Numbered from the stretch's first letter, positions 16,765 through 22,359 are shown. The stretch: DNA of 27,380 bases from a virus (IMGVR_UViG_3300042476_000210:1-27380); one strand, 5' to 3'. Made by a program: numbers and translations. Notes: a model not told the origin generated them from the letters alone.

Positions 16765-17673
16765 TTAGTCGTTAGCTAGTTTCTTAAAGAACTTAATTGT
16801 CTCATCTTCATCTTCATCATCACCAGAATACTTCGGCGCATGAGTTGCCTTGAATGATGGAGCAGTTGATTCCTCAGCATCATCCCATGGAACTTCAGTA
16901 TTTTCTGCCTTAGCACGCTTGGCCGGAGCAGAGTCTTCAGCAAGAACCTTTGCTAGTCGAGCACGTAGTTCTTCTTCTGACTTGAAGTTAGATGGAGCAA
17001 GGAATTCCTGAAGCGAATGCTCGCTCTTCCAAACCTTTTCTAGCTCTTCATCGTCCTTTAGTAGTGGACCTGGCTTATCAAACTCTGACTTATCATAATT
17101 ACGATAACCTTCAAGATTACGAATCTTTAGCTTGAATGAAGCGCCAGCCCACATATCGAATGGATTGATTGCTTCCTCGTCAGCAAACTGTGGTTCCATT
17201 GCTTCCTTCAGCTTGTCGAAAATCTTCTTTCCGTACTTGTAAAGGAAAACTTTACCTTCGTTTGCAGGATTACCCTGATCGCTGACAACGTAGATATTGC
17301 TGATGAAGTGAAGACGACGCTTCTGCTTACGAGCAATTTCCTTATTGGCTTCAATACCAGAGTTCCATAGCTTAGAGTTATACTCTGAAACTGGATCGTT
17401 CTTACCAATAGTTGTCAGGGAGTTTTCAATATACCAACCACCTGGACCCTGGAAACCATGATCGAAGATACGAACGAAAGGAACGTCTTCATTCTGCGGC
17501 GGAGGAAGGAAACGAATAACAGCATAACCATTACCAGCCTTATCGACTGTTGGCGACCAGAAACGATCGTCGGAACCTTTTCCTTCGCCGCCTGATAGCT
17601 TATTGAGTTCTGATGTTAGGGATTCGAGAGACTTCTTACCTGAAGCTGCTTTGAGGGACTTAAAATCTACCAT
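16765..17673 (-). CDS. gp32: Single-stranded DNA-binding protein gp32
   Basis: 302 residues from the ATG at 17673 (T4 gp32 is 301). GGAG lies 7 bases before this ATG; the longer frame starting at 17733 adds 20 unlike residues and is rejected. The core (RFWSPTVDKAGNGYAVIRFL, residues 86-130 and NEGKVFLYKYGKKIFDKL) is the OB-fold of T4-type gp32. The C-terminus is acidic (residues 284-292) as needed for partner binding, and ends KFFKKLAND. There is no cysteine in the whole protein, so the zinc site of T4 gp32 is missing, as I recall also for cyanophage relatives. All 11 Arg codons are CGN. It coats ssDNA during replication and recombination and works with the adjacent gp59. Confidence 0.95.
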   Translation of the reverse strand: MVDFKSLKAASGKKSLESLTSELNKLSGGEGKGSDDRFWSPTVDKAGNGYAVIRFLPPPQNEDVPFVRIFDHGFQGPGGWYIENSLTTIGKNDPVSEYNSKLWNSGIEANKEIARKQKRRLHFISNIYVVSDQGNPANEGKVFLYKYGKKIFDKLKEAMEPQFADEEAINPFDMWAGASFKLKIRNLEGYRNYDKSEFDKPGPLLKDDEELEKVWKSEHSLQEFLAPSNFKSEEELRARLAKVLAEDSAPAKRAKAENTEVPWDDAEESTAPSFKATHAPKYSGDDEDEDETIKFFKKLAND

Positions 17674-17733
17674 GTATAATCTCCGTATTACAGTGTATAA
17701 CAATTGTATGAATGGCATTTGTATCGCCATCAT

Positions 17734-17741
17734 TATTTATA
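17734..17741 (-). promoter_or_regulatory. T4-type late promoter upstream of gp32
   Basis: An exact TATAAATA on the minus strand lies 61 bases before the gp32 ATG, just after the gp59 stop. It overlaps the -10 of a putative early promoter, so gp32 could be transcribed in both phases, as T4 gene 32 is known to be. Confidence 0.65.
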
Positions 17742-17767
17742 TTACTCCATATCGCTCATAATGTCAA
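17739..17767 (-). promoter_or_regulatory. Possible early sigma70-type promoter for gp32
   Basis: On the minus strand TTGACA (17767-17762) is a perfect -35 box, with a 17-base spacer to TAATAT (17744-17739), a 4-of-6 match to -10. It sits in the last codons of gp59. The weak -10 makes this tentative. Confidence 0.4.
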
Positions 17768-18308
17768 GCATTATTTGCTTCACCTTCTCATAATCGCATT
17801 TTATAAATGGAGTATACTTCACAACCTTCAATCGGACGTCATCCCATATCGGGTCATATTCCAGTTTAGAGTCCCACTGTTCTAATGCTTTTGTCATTTT
17901 AACAAAAATACAAAGGGACTCTAAGCTGATCTGGTTACCAAGATATAACCTCAGGGCAGCTGGGTGTTGCTGCCCTTTTGGTTCTTGTAGAATTTTCTTG
18001 AAGTCGTTTTTGAAATTATATGTAAGAGACTGATTACGTTTCTTCCAGTTCTGATAAACTACTTGAGCAGTCTCTGAATATGCGAGATCACGGATCCATA
18101 GTTTTGGATCAACAATAAAATTAGCAATGAGAAACTCGCATACATTTTCAATTTTAGATAATTTCTCAAAGAACACCTTATCCTTACGCTTATCAAACGA
18201 TGCGTGCTTTAATCCGGTTTTTCCGTTGTATTTGATATAGTCGTAATCGGTTTTGGTAAAGTGATTTTTGAGGGCAACGTACTCTTTATATGCTTCGAAC
18301 GCCGACAT
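17742..18308 (-). CDS. gp59: Helicase loader gp59
   Basis: 188 residues (T4 gp59 is 217). The N-terminal part (AFEAYKEYVALKNHF, DYDYIKYNGKTGLKHASFDK, RKDKVFFEKLSKI, and FIVDPKLWIRDL) lines up with the T4 gp59 N-terminus as I recall it, in which the same IKYN and KRRDKYFFQKLS pattern appears. gp59 places the gp41 helicase on gp32-covered forks. A GAGG site precedes the ATG at 18308. Its first 100 bases overlap, in another frame, the end of the SprT-like gene. Adjacent to gp32, as in T4. Confidence 0.88.
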   Translation of the reverse strand: MSAFEAYKEYVALKNHFTKTDYDYIKYNGKTGLKHASFDKRKDKVFFEKLSKIENVCEFLIANFIVDPKLWIRDLAYSETAQVVYQNWKKRNQSLTYNFKNDFKKILQEPKGQQHPAALRLYLGNQISLESLCIFVKMTKALEQWDSKLEYDPIWDDVRLKVVKYTPFIKCDYEKVKQIMLDIMSDME

Positions 18309-18778
18309 AATTCCTCAGGTTCTCCATACTGTAGATAAGTCAAAAATTTGAAGTAAAGACCTTTTTCTCGGCCATACGCTTCAATTTCCCATGGACATTC
18401 CCAATAGTCCATTTCTTCGTGCAAATATCTTTCGCCTTGCCATTTAACCATCCGCACTGGACGCCAAATGTCTTTCATTTCGCCTTTGGCGTATTGTTTA
18501 AGATGGACCATCTCGTGAGCAAGAGCAAGCAGGGTTTCCTTCTTGCTGAGAGCACGATCAATACCTATTAAAAACTCTCTACAACTATCGTTACCGTCTG
18601 TCCAATCGCAGTATGCGTAATCACCATCATCGTTAGTAACTTTTTCAAACTGGATAGTCAAATGGATATTATTAAAGAGTTTTCCGCCTCCGATCAGATA
18701 TTTACCATAAAAATATGCCGCTTTTTTGATTATTTTCGAAGATACGTGCGATGGTCGACCTATTGTTTTTATACGCAT
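18209..18778 (-). CDS. SprT-like zinc metalloprotease
   Basis: 189 residues from the ATG at 18778, with GGAGG 5 bases upstream; a TTG start at 18793 lies upstream of that site and is rejected. A zinc peptidase motif H88-E-M-V-H92 is followed by E131/E133 in PWEIEAYGRE, which gives the likely third ligand. This is the layout of SprT-like (Spartan-type) metallopeptidases found in many T4-like phages. Cellular relatives cut proteins crosslinked to DNA, which would suit a gene placed next to gp59 and gp32; that role is inference. Residues 157-189, Lys/Thr/Pro-rich, are encoded in DNA that also encodes the gp59 N-terminus. Confidence 0.75.
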   Translation of the reverse strand: MRIKTIGRPSHVSSKIIKKAAYFYGKYLIGGGKLFNNIHLTIQFEKVTNDDGDYAYCDWTDGNDSCREFLIGIDRALSKKETLLALAHEMVHLKQYAKGEMKDIWRPVRMVKWQGERYLHEEMDYWECPWEIEAYGREKGLYFKFLTYLQYGEPEELCRRSKHIKSTLPSKITLPKPITTISNTTEKPD

Positions 18779-18806
18779 AAACGCCTCCAACAATGGTTGA
18801 ACCTAA

Positions 18807-18814
18807 TATTTATA
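18807..18814 (-). promoter_or_regulatory. T4-type late promoter upstream of the SprT-like gene
   Basis: An exact TATAAATA on the minus strand lies 28 bases before the ATG at 18778 and includes the TAA stop codon of gp33. It would let SprT-gp59-gp32 be transcribed late. Confidence 0.6.
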
Positions 18815-19028
18815 TGGGAAGTCTGGCTCCACGTTTGAGGATATTGAGATTTTCAGCCTCTACTTGGATCTTGGACTTCATAACTGGGTCTTTTTTGATC
18901 CAGTATGCAGCCGTTTCCACTTCCAGGTTGTTTTTCTGACACCAGAAAACGATGGCATCAATATATTCGATGTTCTTTTCTCGACAGAGTTTTTCTACTT
19001 CTTCTACGAAGCCTGAATTTTTAAGCAT
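18810..19028 (-). CDS. gp33: Late-promoter transcription coactivator gp33
   Basis: 72 residues, shorter than T4 gp33 (112) but in the size range of gp33 in other T4-like phages. The sequence EKLCREKNIEYIDAIVFWCQ, then NNLEVETAAYWIKKDP and KSKIQVEAENLNILK is the compact helical core of the gp33 family. gp33 bridges RNA polymerase, the gp55 sigma factor and the sliding clamp at late promoters. The order gp33 ... gp59 - gp32 resembles T4 (59-33-dsbA-32). It starts inside the end of the 60-aa ORF, with AAGGA about 10 bases upstream. The several TATAAATA octamers in the window are its expected targets. Confidence 0.8.
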   Translation of the reverse strand: MLKNSGFVEEVEKLCREKNIEYIDAIVFWCQKNNLEVETAAYWIKKDPVMKSKIQVEAENLNILKRGARLPI

Positions 19029-19186
19029 TCTTTTTCATGTTCCTTCAGTTCTTCAATTCTCTTCTTAAGGAAAACCATGACTTCTTCGTTATTCACCCTC
19101 ACACACTTTAATCGGTTCAGTTCCATTTCAAGAGCCCACTTTATAGTGGAAGCATGCGAGTAAGAATATGAAGATTTTGACGTCAT
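19004..19186 (-). CDS. Small hypothetical helical protein (60 aa)
   Basis: 60 residues; I do not recognise it. The C-terminal half (NNEEVMVFLKKRIEELKEHE) is strongly helical and charged, while the start is Ser/Tyr-rich. Its ATG overlaps the TGA of the upstream oxygenase gene (ATGA) and its end overlaps the gp33 start by 25 bases. This coupled packing is the best evidence that it is translated. Confidence 0.55.
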   Translation of the reverse strand: MTSKSSYSYSHASTIKWALEMELNRLKCVRVNNEEVMVFLKKRIEELKEHEKECLKIQAS

Positions 19187-19671
19187 GAGTTTGTTCCTTT
19201 ACTTAAATCGATGTTCCACCAAAAAATGATAGAATATCTGTTAGACTTTTGTACGGGGTCAATACCATGATATACTTCTTGACCGTTGAACAGCGTTAAT
19301 CTTCCAGGTTTTGGCTGGATGATTATGTCGTCAGTAAAGAATTTTCCACTTTCGAAATCGTCGTTCAGATATAACATACTGTTGAAATTAGCATCACCAG
19401 CCCTAGGATCATCATGAATATGTCTGACAGTATAACTGTCGACAGGCCATATCTGTAACTGAGTCCATCGGTGGTTTAATTTATATCTGATTTTTGATTC
19501 TAGATAATCTTGTACCTCTTGAATAAGAGGATCATCCAAATCTATGAGCCTTGTAGCAAAACTCATAGGATTCATTCCTAATGCAAGCCTTTCGTCGTAT
19601 GTTGTTTGAATATACTTACAATAATTCTCACAACGTTCTTTAGATATTACATTATCAAAAATGAATATCAT
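19183..19671 (-). CDS. 2OG-Fe(II) oxygenase (prolyl-4-hydroxylase-like), no. 1
   Basis: 162 residues. The iron and cosubstrate motif is complete: H86-D-D88, distal H135 in EVYHGID and R145 ten residues later for 2-oxoglutarate, with the strand FNSMLYLNDDFESGKFFTDD between. The enzyme is expected to hydroxylate a protein or nucleic acid substrate using oxygen and 2-oxoglutarate; the substrate cannot be read from the sequence. Start ATG overlaps the L,D-transpeptidase stop (ATGA). It is of a different subtype from the two other oxygenases in the window. T4-like phages of marine bacteria commonly carry such genes. Confidence 0.8.
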   Translation of the reverse strand: MIFIFDNVISKERCENYCKYIQTTYDERLALGMNPMSFATRLIDLDDPLIQEVQDYLESKIRYKLNHRWTQLQIWPVDSYTVRHIHDDPRAGDANFNSMLYLNDDFESGKFFTDDIIIQPKPGRLTLFNGQEVYHGIDPVQKSNRYSIIFWWNIDLSKGTNS

Positions 19672-20066
19672 TTAATCGTGATCGTAGTTGGAACGCCTCT
19701 AGTCATACTGTAAAGAGTAGCAGCATTGCTTGGAGAAAGGCGAACGCAGCCGTGAGAAGCGGGTCGACCCAAAGCACCAACATGAGGAGTAGCGTGAATT
19801 GCATAACCACCGCTAAAAAAGATAGAATGAGGCATCGGGGCATTGTCGAACTTCTTTGAGTAGTGCATTAGTTGATAAGAATAAGGATGGAAAGTTCCTG
19901 ATGGTGTTACGTAGCCTCTACGTGCGGTAGAAACTGGCCACTGTTCGATTAACTCTCCATCTTCATAAACTGTCATTGTCTGATTACGTTTAGAAACTAC
20001 CACATCATAATCTGCTAGAGCAGAAGTTGAGAATAGAACTGCTGCAGCAATCAATAGTTTATTCAC
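19668..20066 (-). CDS. Exported L,D-transpeptidase (YkuD family)
   Basis: 132 residues with a GTG start overlapping the TGA of the upstream membrane-protein gene (GTGA). Residues 1-18 form a Sec signal peptide with an ALA cleavage site before DYDVV. The mature 114-residue enzyme is a YkuD domain: H91 and S104-H105-G106-C107-V-R109, where C107 is the nucleophile. Such enzymes make 3-3 peptidoglycan crosslinks or attach proteins to the wall in the periplasm. In a phage it could remodel the host wall during infection, delaying lysis or blocking superinfecting phages; this is inference. It is translated together with a two-TM protein, so an envelope-directed pair is likely. Confidence 0.85.
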   Translation of the reverse strand: MNKLLIAAAVLFSTSALADYDVVVSKRNQTMTVYEDGELIEQWPVSTARRGYVTPSGTFHPYSYQLMHYSKKFDNAPMPHSIFFSGGYAIHATPHVGALGRPASHGCVRLSPSNAATLYSMTRGVPTTITIK

Positions 20067-20269
20067 GATACATACCCCAAGATAGCGCCGACGGGACCAA
20101 CGAAAACACCAATACAGCGAAGAATAAACTTAGCTGTTACAGGATTATCGATCGTGTTCCAGATAGCAATAATATTCATAACCCAACCTACGGCAAAAAC
20201 GAGCCAGATTGCGATTAGCGTAAGATAATAACCTGTACCGTATTCTTTGTGCCCATGATAAAGCGCCAT
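20063..20269 (-). CDS. Small two-helix membrane protein
   Basis: 68 residues with two hydrophobic helices (about 14-37, LTLIAIWLVFAVGWVMNIIA, and 47-67, FILRCIGVFVGPVGAILGYV) and a short polar, His-rich N-terminus. GGAG lies 8 bases before the ATG. No family is recognised. The size and topology would fit a superinfection-immunity protein or a holin-like protein. Overlap with the L,D-transpeptidase gene implies the two act in or near the inner membrane at the same time. Confidence 0.65.
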   Translation of the reverse strand: MALYHGHKEYGTGYYLTLIAIWLVFAVGWVMNIIAIWNTIDNPVTAKFILRCIGVFVGPVGAILGYVS

Positions 20270-20283
20270 AATATATACTCCAG

Positions 20284-20391
20284 TTAGCGACCTGACTGTT
20301 TACGCCAAATCCATGATGATAGGTCTAGTAGTGATTGTTGGAATTTGTTAACGACAAAACTGTTCCAGAACCAGTGATTGTTTCTTGACAT
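20284..20391 (-). CDS. Overlooked 35-aa ORF
   Basis: An ATG at 20391 opens 35 codons ending in TAA at 20286-20284. The product starts MSRNNHWFWNSFVVNKFQQS and ends WIWRKQSGR, with four Trp. AAAGGTG precedes the ATG by 5 bases, the ORF starts 10 bases after the stop of the oxygenase gene and ends shortly before the SD of the next gene, so it fills exactly the gap. No function is known to me. Its Trp-rich amphipathic character could mean membrane or partner binding. Confidence 0.55.
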   Translation of the reverse strand: MSRNNHWFWNSFVVNKFQQSLLDLSSWIWRKQSGR

Positions 20392-20401
20392 CTGAACACC
20401 T

Positions 20402-20956
20402 TTATTTTGTGAAAACTAGATTGATCACCATTCTCAATTCATGAGAAGATGGAGGAGTGCTAGCATGCAATAACATAGAATCAAAGGCAATTAACCTATT
20501 TCTCATAGGTTTAATTTTTTGTTTTATTGTCAATTCATGCTTATTTATCGGTTCTTTTTCTTCGAATATTACAGTGCACCCATCGCTGTCATTAACATAA
20601 TATAATAATGACTCTGCGTCAACTTCTTTCGTATGGTCGGCGTGAGGAAGATTGTAAACGCCAACAGGCCAATCAGAATGCCTGTAAATCAGATTAGCCT
20701 TGGCTCTTACTAACTTTTCAGTAGATCTACCAGAGGCTTCGATGATTGGTTGAATTAATGGATAATAACCTGAATTAATATTATCATGTAAAAAGAATAC
20801 ATGAGTAAATTGACTGCAATCTCGAGTCTTATCAGTGGTGTATTGTTTTGAGTGTGTGGTGAAGTCGCTGTAATACCAAGGGAAGTCGCTTCCGGATAAT
20901 GTTTGTTCTAGATCATCGCTAATAGCTTTGTCTAGAAAATTGTCAATAATTTCCAT
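20402..20956 (-). CDS. 2OG-Fe(II) oxygenase, no. 2
   Basis: 184 residues from the ATG at 20956, with CGAGG 6 bases upstream (a GTG one codon earlier is the alternative). The motifs are H105-A-D107 in NLPHADHT, distal H164 in LLHAS and R175, and a jelly-roll core SLLYYVNDSDGCTVIFEEKE. It is clearly related to oxygenase no. 3 at 22970-23563: both have the N-terminal SDFPWYY/NDFPWFY motif and the LxYYxxDSDGxT strand. Substrate unknown. The gene lies 15 bases downstream of tRNA-Arg and should be cotranscribed with it from the promoter at 21058-21086. Confidence 0.78.
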   Translation of the reverse strand: MEIIDNFLDKAISDDLEQTLSGSDFPWYYSDFTTHSKQYTTDKTRDCSQFTHVFFLHDNINSGYYPLIQPIIEASGRSTEKLVRAKANLIYRHSDWPVGVYNLPHADHTKEVDAESLLYYVNDSDGCTVIFEEKEPINKHELTIKQKIKPMRNRLIAFDSMLLHASTPPSSHELRMVINLVFTK

Positions 20957-20971
20957 CACAACCTCGAGAAA

Positions 20972-21048
20972 TGGCGGTCCCCGAAGGATTCGAACCCTCG
21001 ACCCACGGAGTAGAAATCCGTTGCTCTATCCAGCTGAGCTAGGGGACC
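20972..21048 (-). tRNA. trnR-UCU: tRNA-Arg (anticodon UCU)
   Basis: Complete cloverleaf on the minus strand: 7-bp acceptor GGTCCCC/GGGGACC, D-arm GCTC...GAGC, anticodon stem ACGGA/TCCGT with loop TTTCTAC (anticodon TCT), T-arm with GTTCGAATC, discriminator G and encoded CCA. It reads AGA (and AGG) codons, which dominate arginine coding in the virion genes here. It has its own near-consensus promoter. Confidence 0.96.
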
Positions 21049-21057
21049 ATTATTAGT

Positions 21058-21086
21058 ATTATACTACATATTTCACGAAAAGTCAA
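21058..21086 (-). promoter_or_regulatory. Near-consensus sigma70 promoter for tRNA-Arg
   Basis: On the minus strand TTGACT (21086-21081), a 17-base spacer and a perfect TATAAT (21063-21058) lie 10 bases before the tRNA 5' end. The -35 falls in the last codons of the upstream gene. This is host-type early transcription. Confidence 0.85.
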
Positions 21087-21834
21087 ATGGACATTTCTTT
21101 TCACGCTTTTCGTTTCGACGTAGTAAAGAAAAAGTCTTTCTCCATCCATATATACTGGTACTAGGAGTTAGGCTCTTTTGATTCATCTCTTGATCGCTAA
21201 TTAGATGATTATGTATCTTAACCTTCTTTTCAGTCAATGGAACGAATTGCATAAGAGCTTCGCCCATGGGGATCTTCATCAAATACTGTTCGCCCTGTTT
21301 TGCTTTCTTAAAAGCCATAAACACATTAGTGAACGAAACATCATGAAAAGTAATAGACCCAGGAATAATACGAGCATCGATGTTTTCTAAAGACCATTCA
21401 GTCCCAAAACAAATAAATGGAACACGCTCTTTGGTGGTGATCAGCCAAGGACTAGTCAACTTGAACATATGATAATCTATAAAACCAGGATTAAACATAC
21501 TATCCGGAGGAATCTTTGGCTCTGGGCCAGTCGTATAGTTGTAAGAGAAAGTTTCGTTTCTTACATCAATAGCAAAATCAGCCCAAGACTCTAGAATGAA
21601 TCCACGTTTATATAAGTCCAAGAATCCAATACAAGATCTAACGCTTCTGAAAGAATTATTGTAAATGTTTCCTAACGGATTATATGCATACTCATGACGA
21701 GTCTTAGGAACATTATCCATCCATTCGGGTTTAGCTTTATAAGAATTAACAATTGGCGTTGTCTTATAAACACTAGTATTAGATGTGAAACAATCAACAT
21801 CTAAAACAGAACTTCTATGAAAAAATGAAAACAT
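21073..21834 (-). CDS. Conserved phage protein of unknown function (253 aa)
   Basis: 253 residues from the ATG at 21834, with GGAG 6 bases upstream (the longer frame begins with TTG at 21846 and is less likely). The N-terminus (LDVDCFTSNTSVYKTTPIVN, then KAKPEWMDNVPKT), the segment SCIGFLDLYKRGFILESWAD and the later CFGTEWSLENIDARIIPGSI recall a family of unknown function that recurs in T4-like phages and some bacteria (possibly DUF6065; not certain). It appears cytosolic, with no TM or signal segment. It is the first gene after the tmRNA and carries the tRNA promoter -35 in its 3' end. Confidence 0.6.
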   Translation of the reverse strand: MFSFFHRSSVLDVDCFTSNTSVYKTTPIVNSYKAKPEWMDNVPKTRHEYAYNPLGNIYNNSFRSVRSCIGFLDLYKRGFILESWADFAIDVRNETFSYNYTTGPEPKIPPDSMFNPGFIDYHMFKLTSPWLITTKERVPFICFGTEWSLENIDARIIPGSITFHDVSFTNVFMAFKKAKQGEQYLMKIPMGEALMQFVPLTEKKVKIHNHLISDQEMNQKSLTPSTSIYGWRKTFSLLRRNEKREKKCPFDFS

Positions 21835-21899
21835 AATATACTCCAATTAGAAAATGCAACATGCTTCTGTTTCTAGGTGCAGTTGCCAAACCCAATGGA

Positions 21900-21947
21900 T
21901 TATGCCGCTAGAGCATAAACTCCAAATGATGCATCATTATCGTTTGC
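21900..21947 (-). other. tmRNA proteolysis-tag reading frame
   Basis: From the resume codon GCA at 21947 the frame reads ANDNDASFGVYALAA followed by TAA at 21902-21900. The opening ANDN and ending ALAA are those of bacterial ssrA tags, with LAA as the ClpXP degron. The sequence GTAGAT just before the GCA corresponds to the resume-setting element. The tag is longer than the 10-residue E. coli tag. Confidence 0.95.
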
Positions 21948-22011
21948 ATCTACGTTTCGCCTTTGGTCTCCTTACGACCTTACTGAATCCTGTCGAACCT
22001 GAATCGCCCCC

Positions 22012-22097
22012 ATCAAAGATACATAGTTGCAGGTAAAAGGCAACTGCATAATCGGGTGTGTGTATCCTTTTTCATCCACTTCCGATCTATGTATCCA
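22012..22097 (-). other. Intervening segment removed from pre-tmRNA
   Basis: An 86-base segment joins the CCA end to the mature 5' end of the coding piece. It contains the 9-bp closing helix GATACATAG/CTATGTATC and an internal stem GTTGC/GCAAC. RNase P and tRNA 3'-processing enzymes of the host would be expected to cut at its two ends. Confidence 0.8.
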
Positions 22098-22165
22098 TGG
22101 TGGAGGCGGTGGGAATCGCACCCACGTCCAAGAAACCTATTTTTCGTCTCTCAACGACCTCGGCA
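22098..22165 (-). other. tmRNA acceptor piece (5' end approximate)
   Basis: This part carries the T-arm and the 3' acceptor strand with CCA at 22100-22098. Upstream in the RNA, GCCGA near 22160 can pair with TTGGC in the 3' part of the coding piece, which would hold the two mature pieces together. The T-loop is TGCGATT, with G where most tRNAs have U55. Confidence 0.75.
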
Positions 22166-22172
22166 AACCTAT

Positions 22173-22292
22173 TTATTGTGTTTGTATCTGATTTTCAAAC
22201 TCCTCAATCCAAGGAGCAGTTACTTTATCTTCTTTAATTGCACGGATTTGACGTGCGGTCTCTGAAGAGACATTCGGCGAATTTAGCGTCAT
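22173..22292 (-). CDS. Overlapping alternative-frame ORF (39 aa)
   Basis: An ATG at 22292 opens 39 codons in a frame shifted relative to the lipoprotein gene. The product begins MTLNSPNVSSETARQI and ends in the protein-like segment KEDKVTAPWIEEFENQIQTQ, which extends 61 bases beyond the lipoprotein stop, right up to the tmRNA. AGGG touches the ATG, so initiation would be weak or coupled. Alternatively a frameshift joins it to the lipoprotein. The protein-like composition of the non-overlapping part is the reason to list it. Confidence 0.4.
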   Translation of the reverse strand: MTLNSPNVSSETARQIRAIKEDKVTAPWIEEFENQIQTQ

Positions 22293-22359
22293 CCCTATTA
22301 CAAGCAGACAAACTAAGAAAGGATAACCCCACTAGGGCTAGTACTAGATACTTCTTCAT
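22234..22359 (-). CDS. Small lipoprotein (41 aa)
   Basis: From the ATG at 22359, preceded by GGAGGA at 7 bases, the frame encodes MKKYLVLALVGLSFLSLSAC followed by NRDDAKFAECLFRDRTSNPCN. Lys-Lys, a hydrophobic stretch and the lipobox LSAC (Cys20) make a signal-peptidase II signal; the mature peptide is about 22 residues with two more Cys. The longer frame from 22434 is rejected because its first 25 residues overlap the upstream gene and lack an SD. The start lies inside the 3' end of the 97-aa gene. An o-spanin-type or exclusion lipoprotein is possible, but no i-spanin is evident. Confidence 0.75.
   Translation of the reverse strand: MKKYLVLALVGLSFLSLSACNRDDAKFAECLFRDRTSNPCN

Larger units (their letters stand above)
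21855..22170 (-). ncRNA. ssrA: Circularly permuted two-piece tmRNA gene (ends approximate)
   Basis: On the minus strand the acceptor part comes first: GGAC-GTGGG-TGCGATT-CCCAC T-arm, CGCCTCC, discriminator A and encoded CCA ending at 22098. Then follow an intervening segment (22097-22012) and the 5' part, beginning GGGGGCGATTCAGGTTCGAC at 22011. GGGGGCG pairs with CGCCTCC over 7 bp with a G3-U70 wobble, the alanine identity element. GATACATAG (22095-22087) and CTATGTATC (22026-22018) pair and bring the two parts together in the precursor. A tag frame follows. This arrangement is that of alphaproteobacterial two-piece tmRNA. It should rescue stalled ribosomes with host SmpB. The 398-base region 21835-22232 outside this RNA holds only the end of the 39-aa ORF and the SD of the next gene. 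Confidence 0.93.

Noticed and set aside
17674-17733. Upstream ATGs for gp32 at 17733/17730
   Set aside because: They lie directly at the late promoter and lack an SD; ATG at 17673 has GGAG and gives the usual gp32 N-terminus.
21854-22265. Plus-strand ORFs of 60 and 69 codons across the tmRNA region
   Set aside because: They are the reverse complement of a structured RNA gene; the RNA explains the sequence fully.
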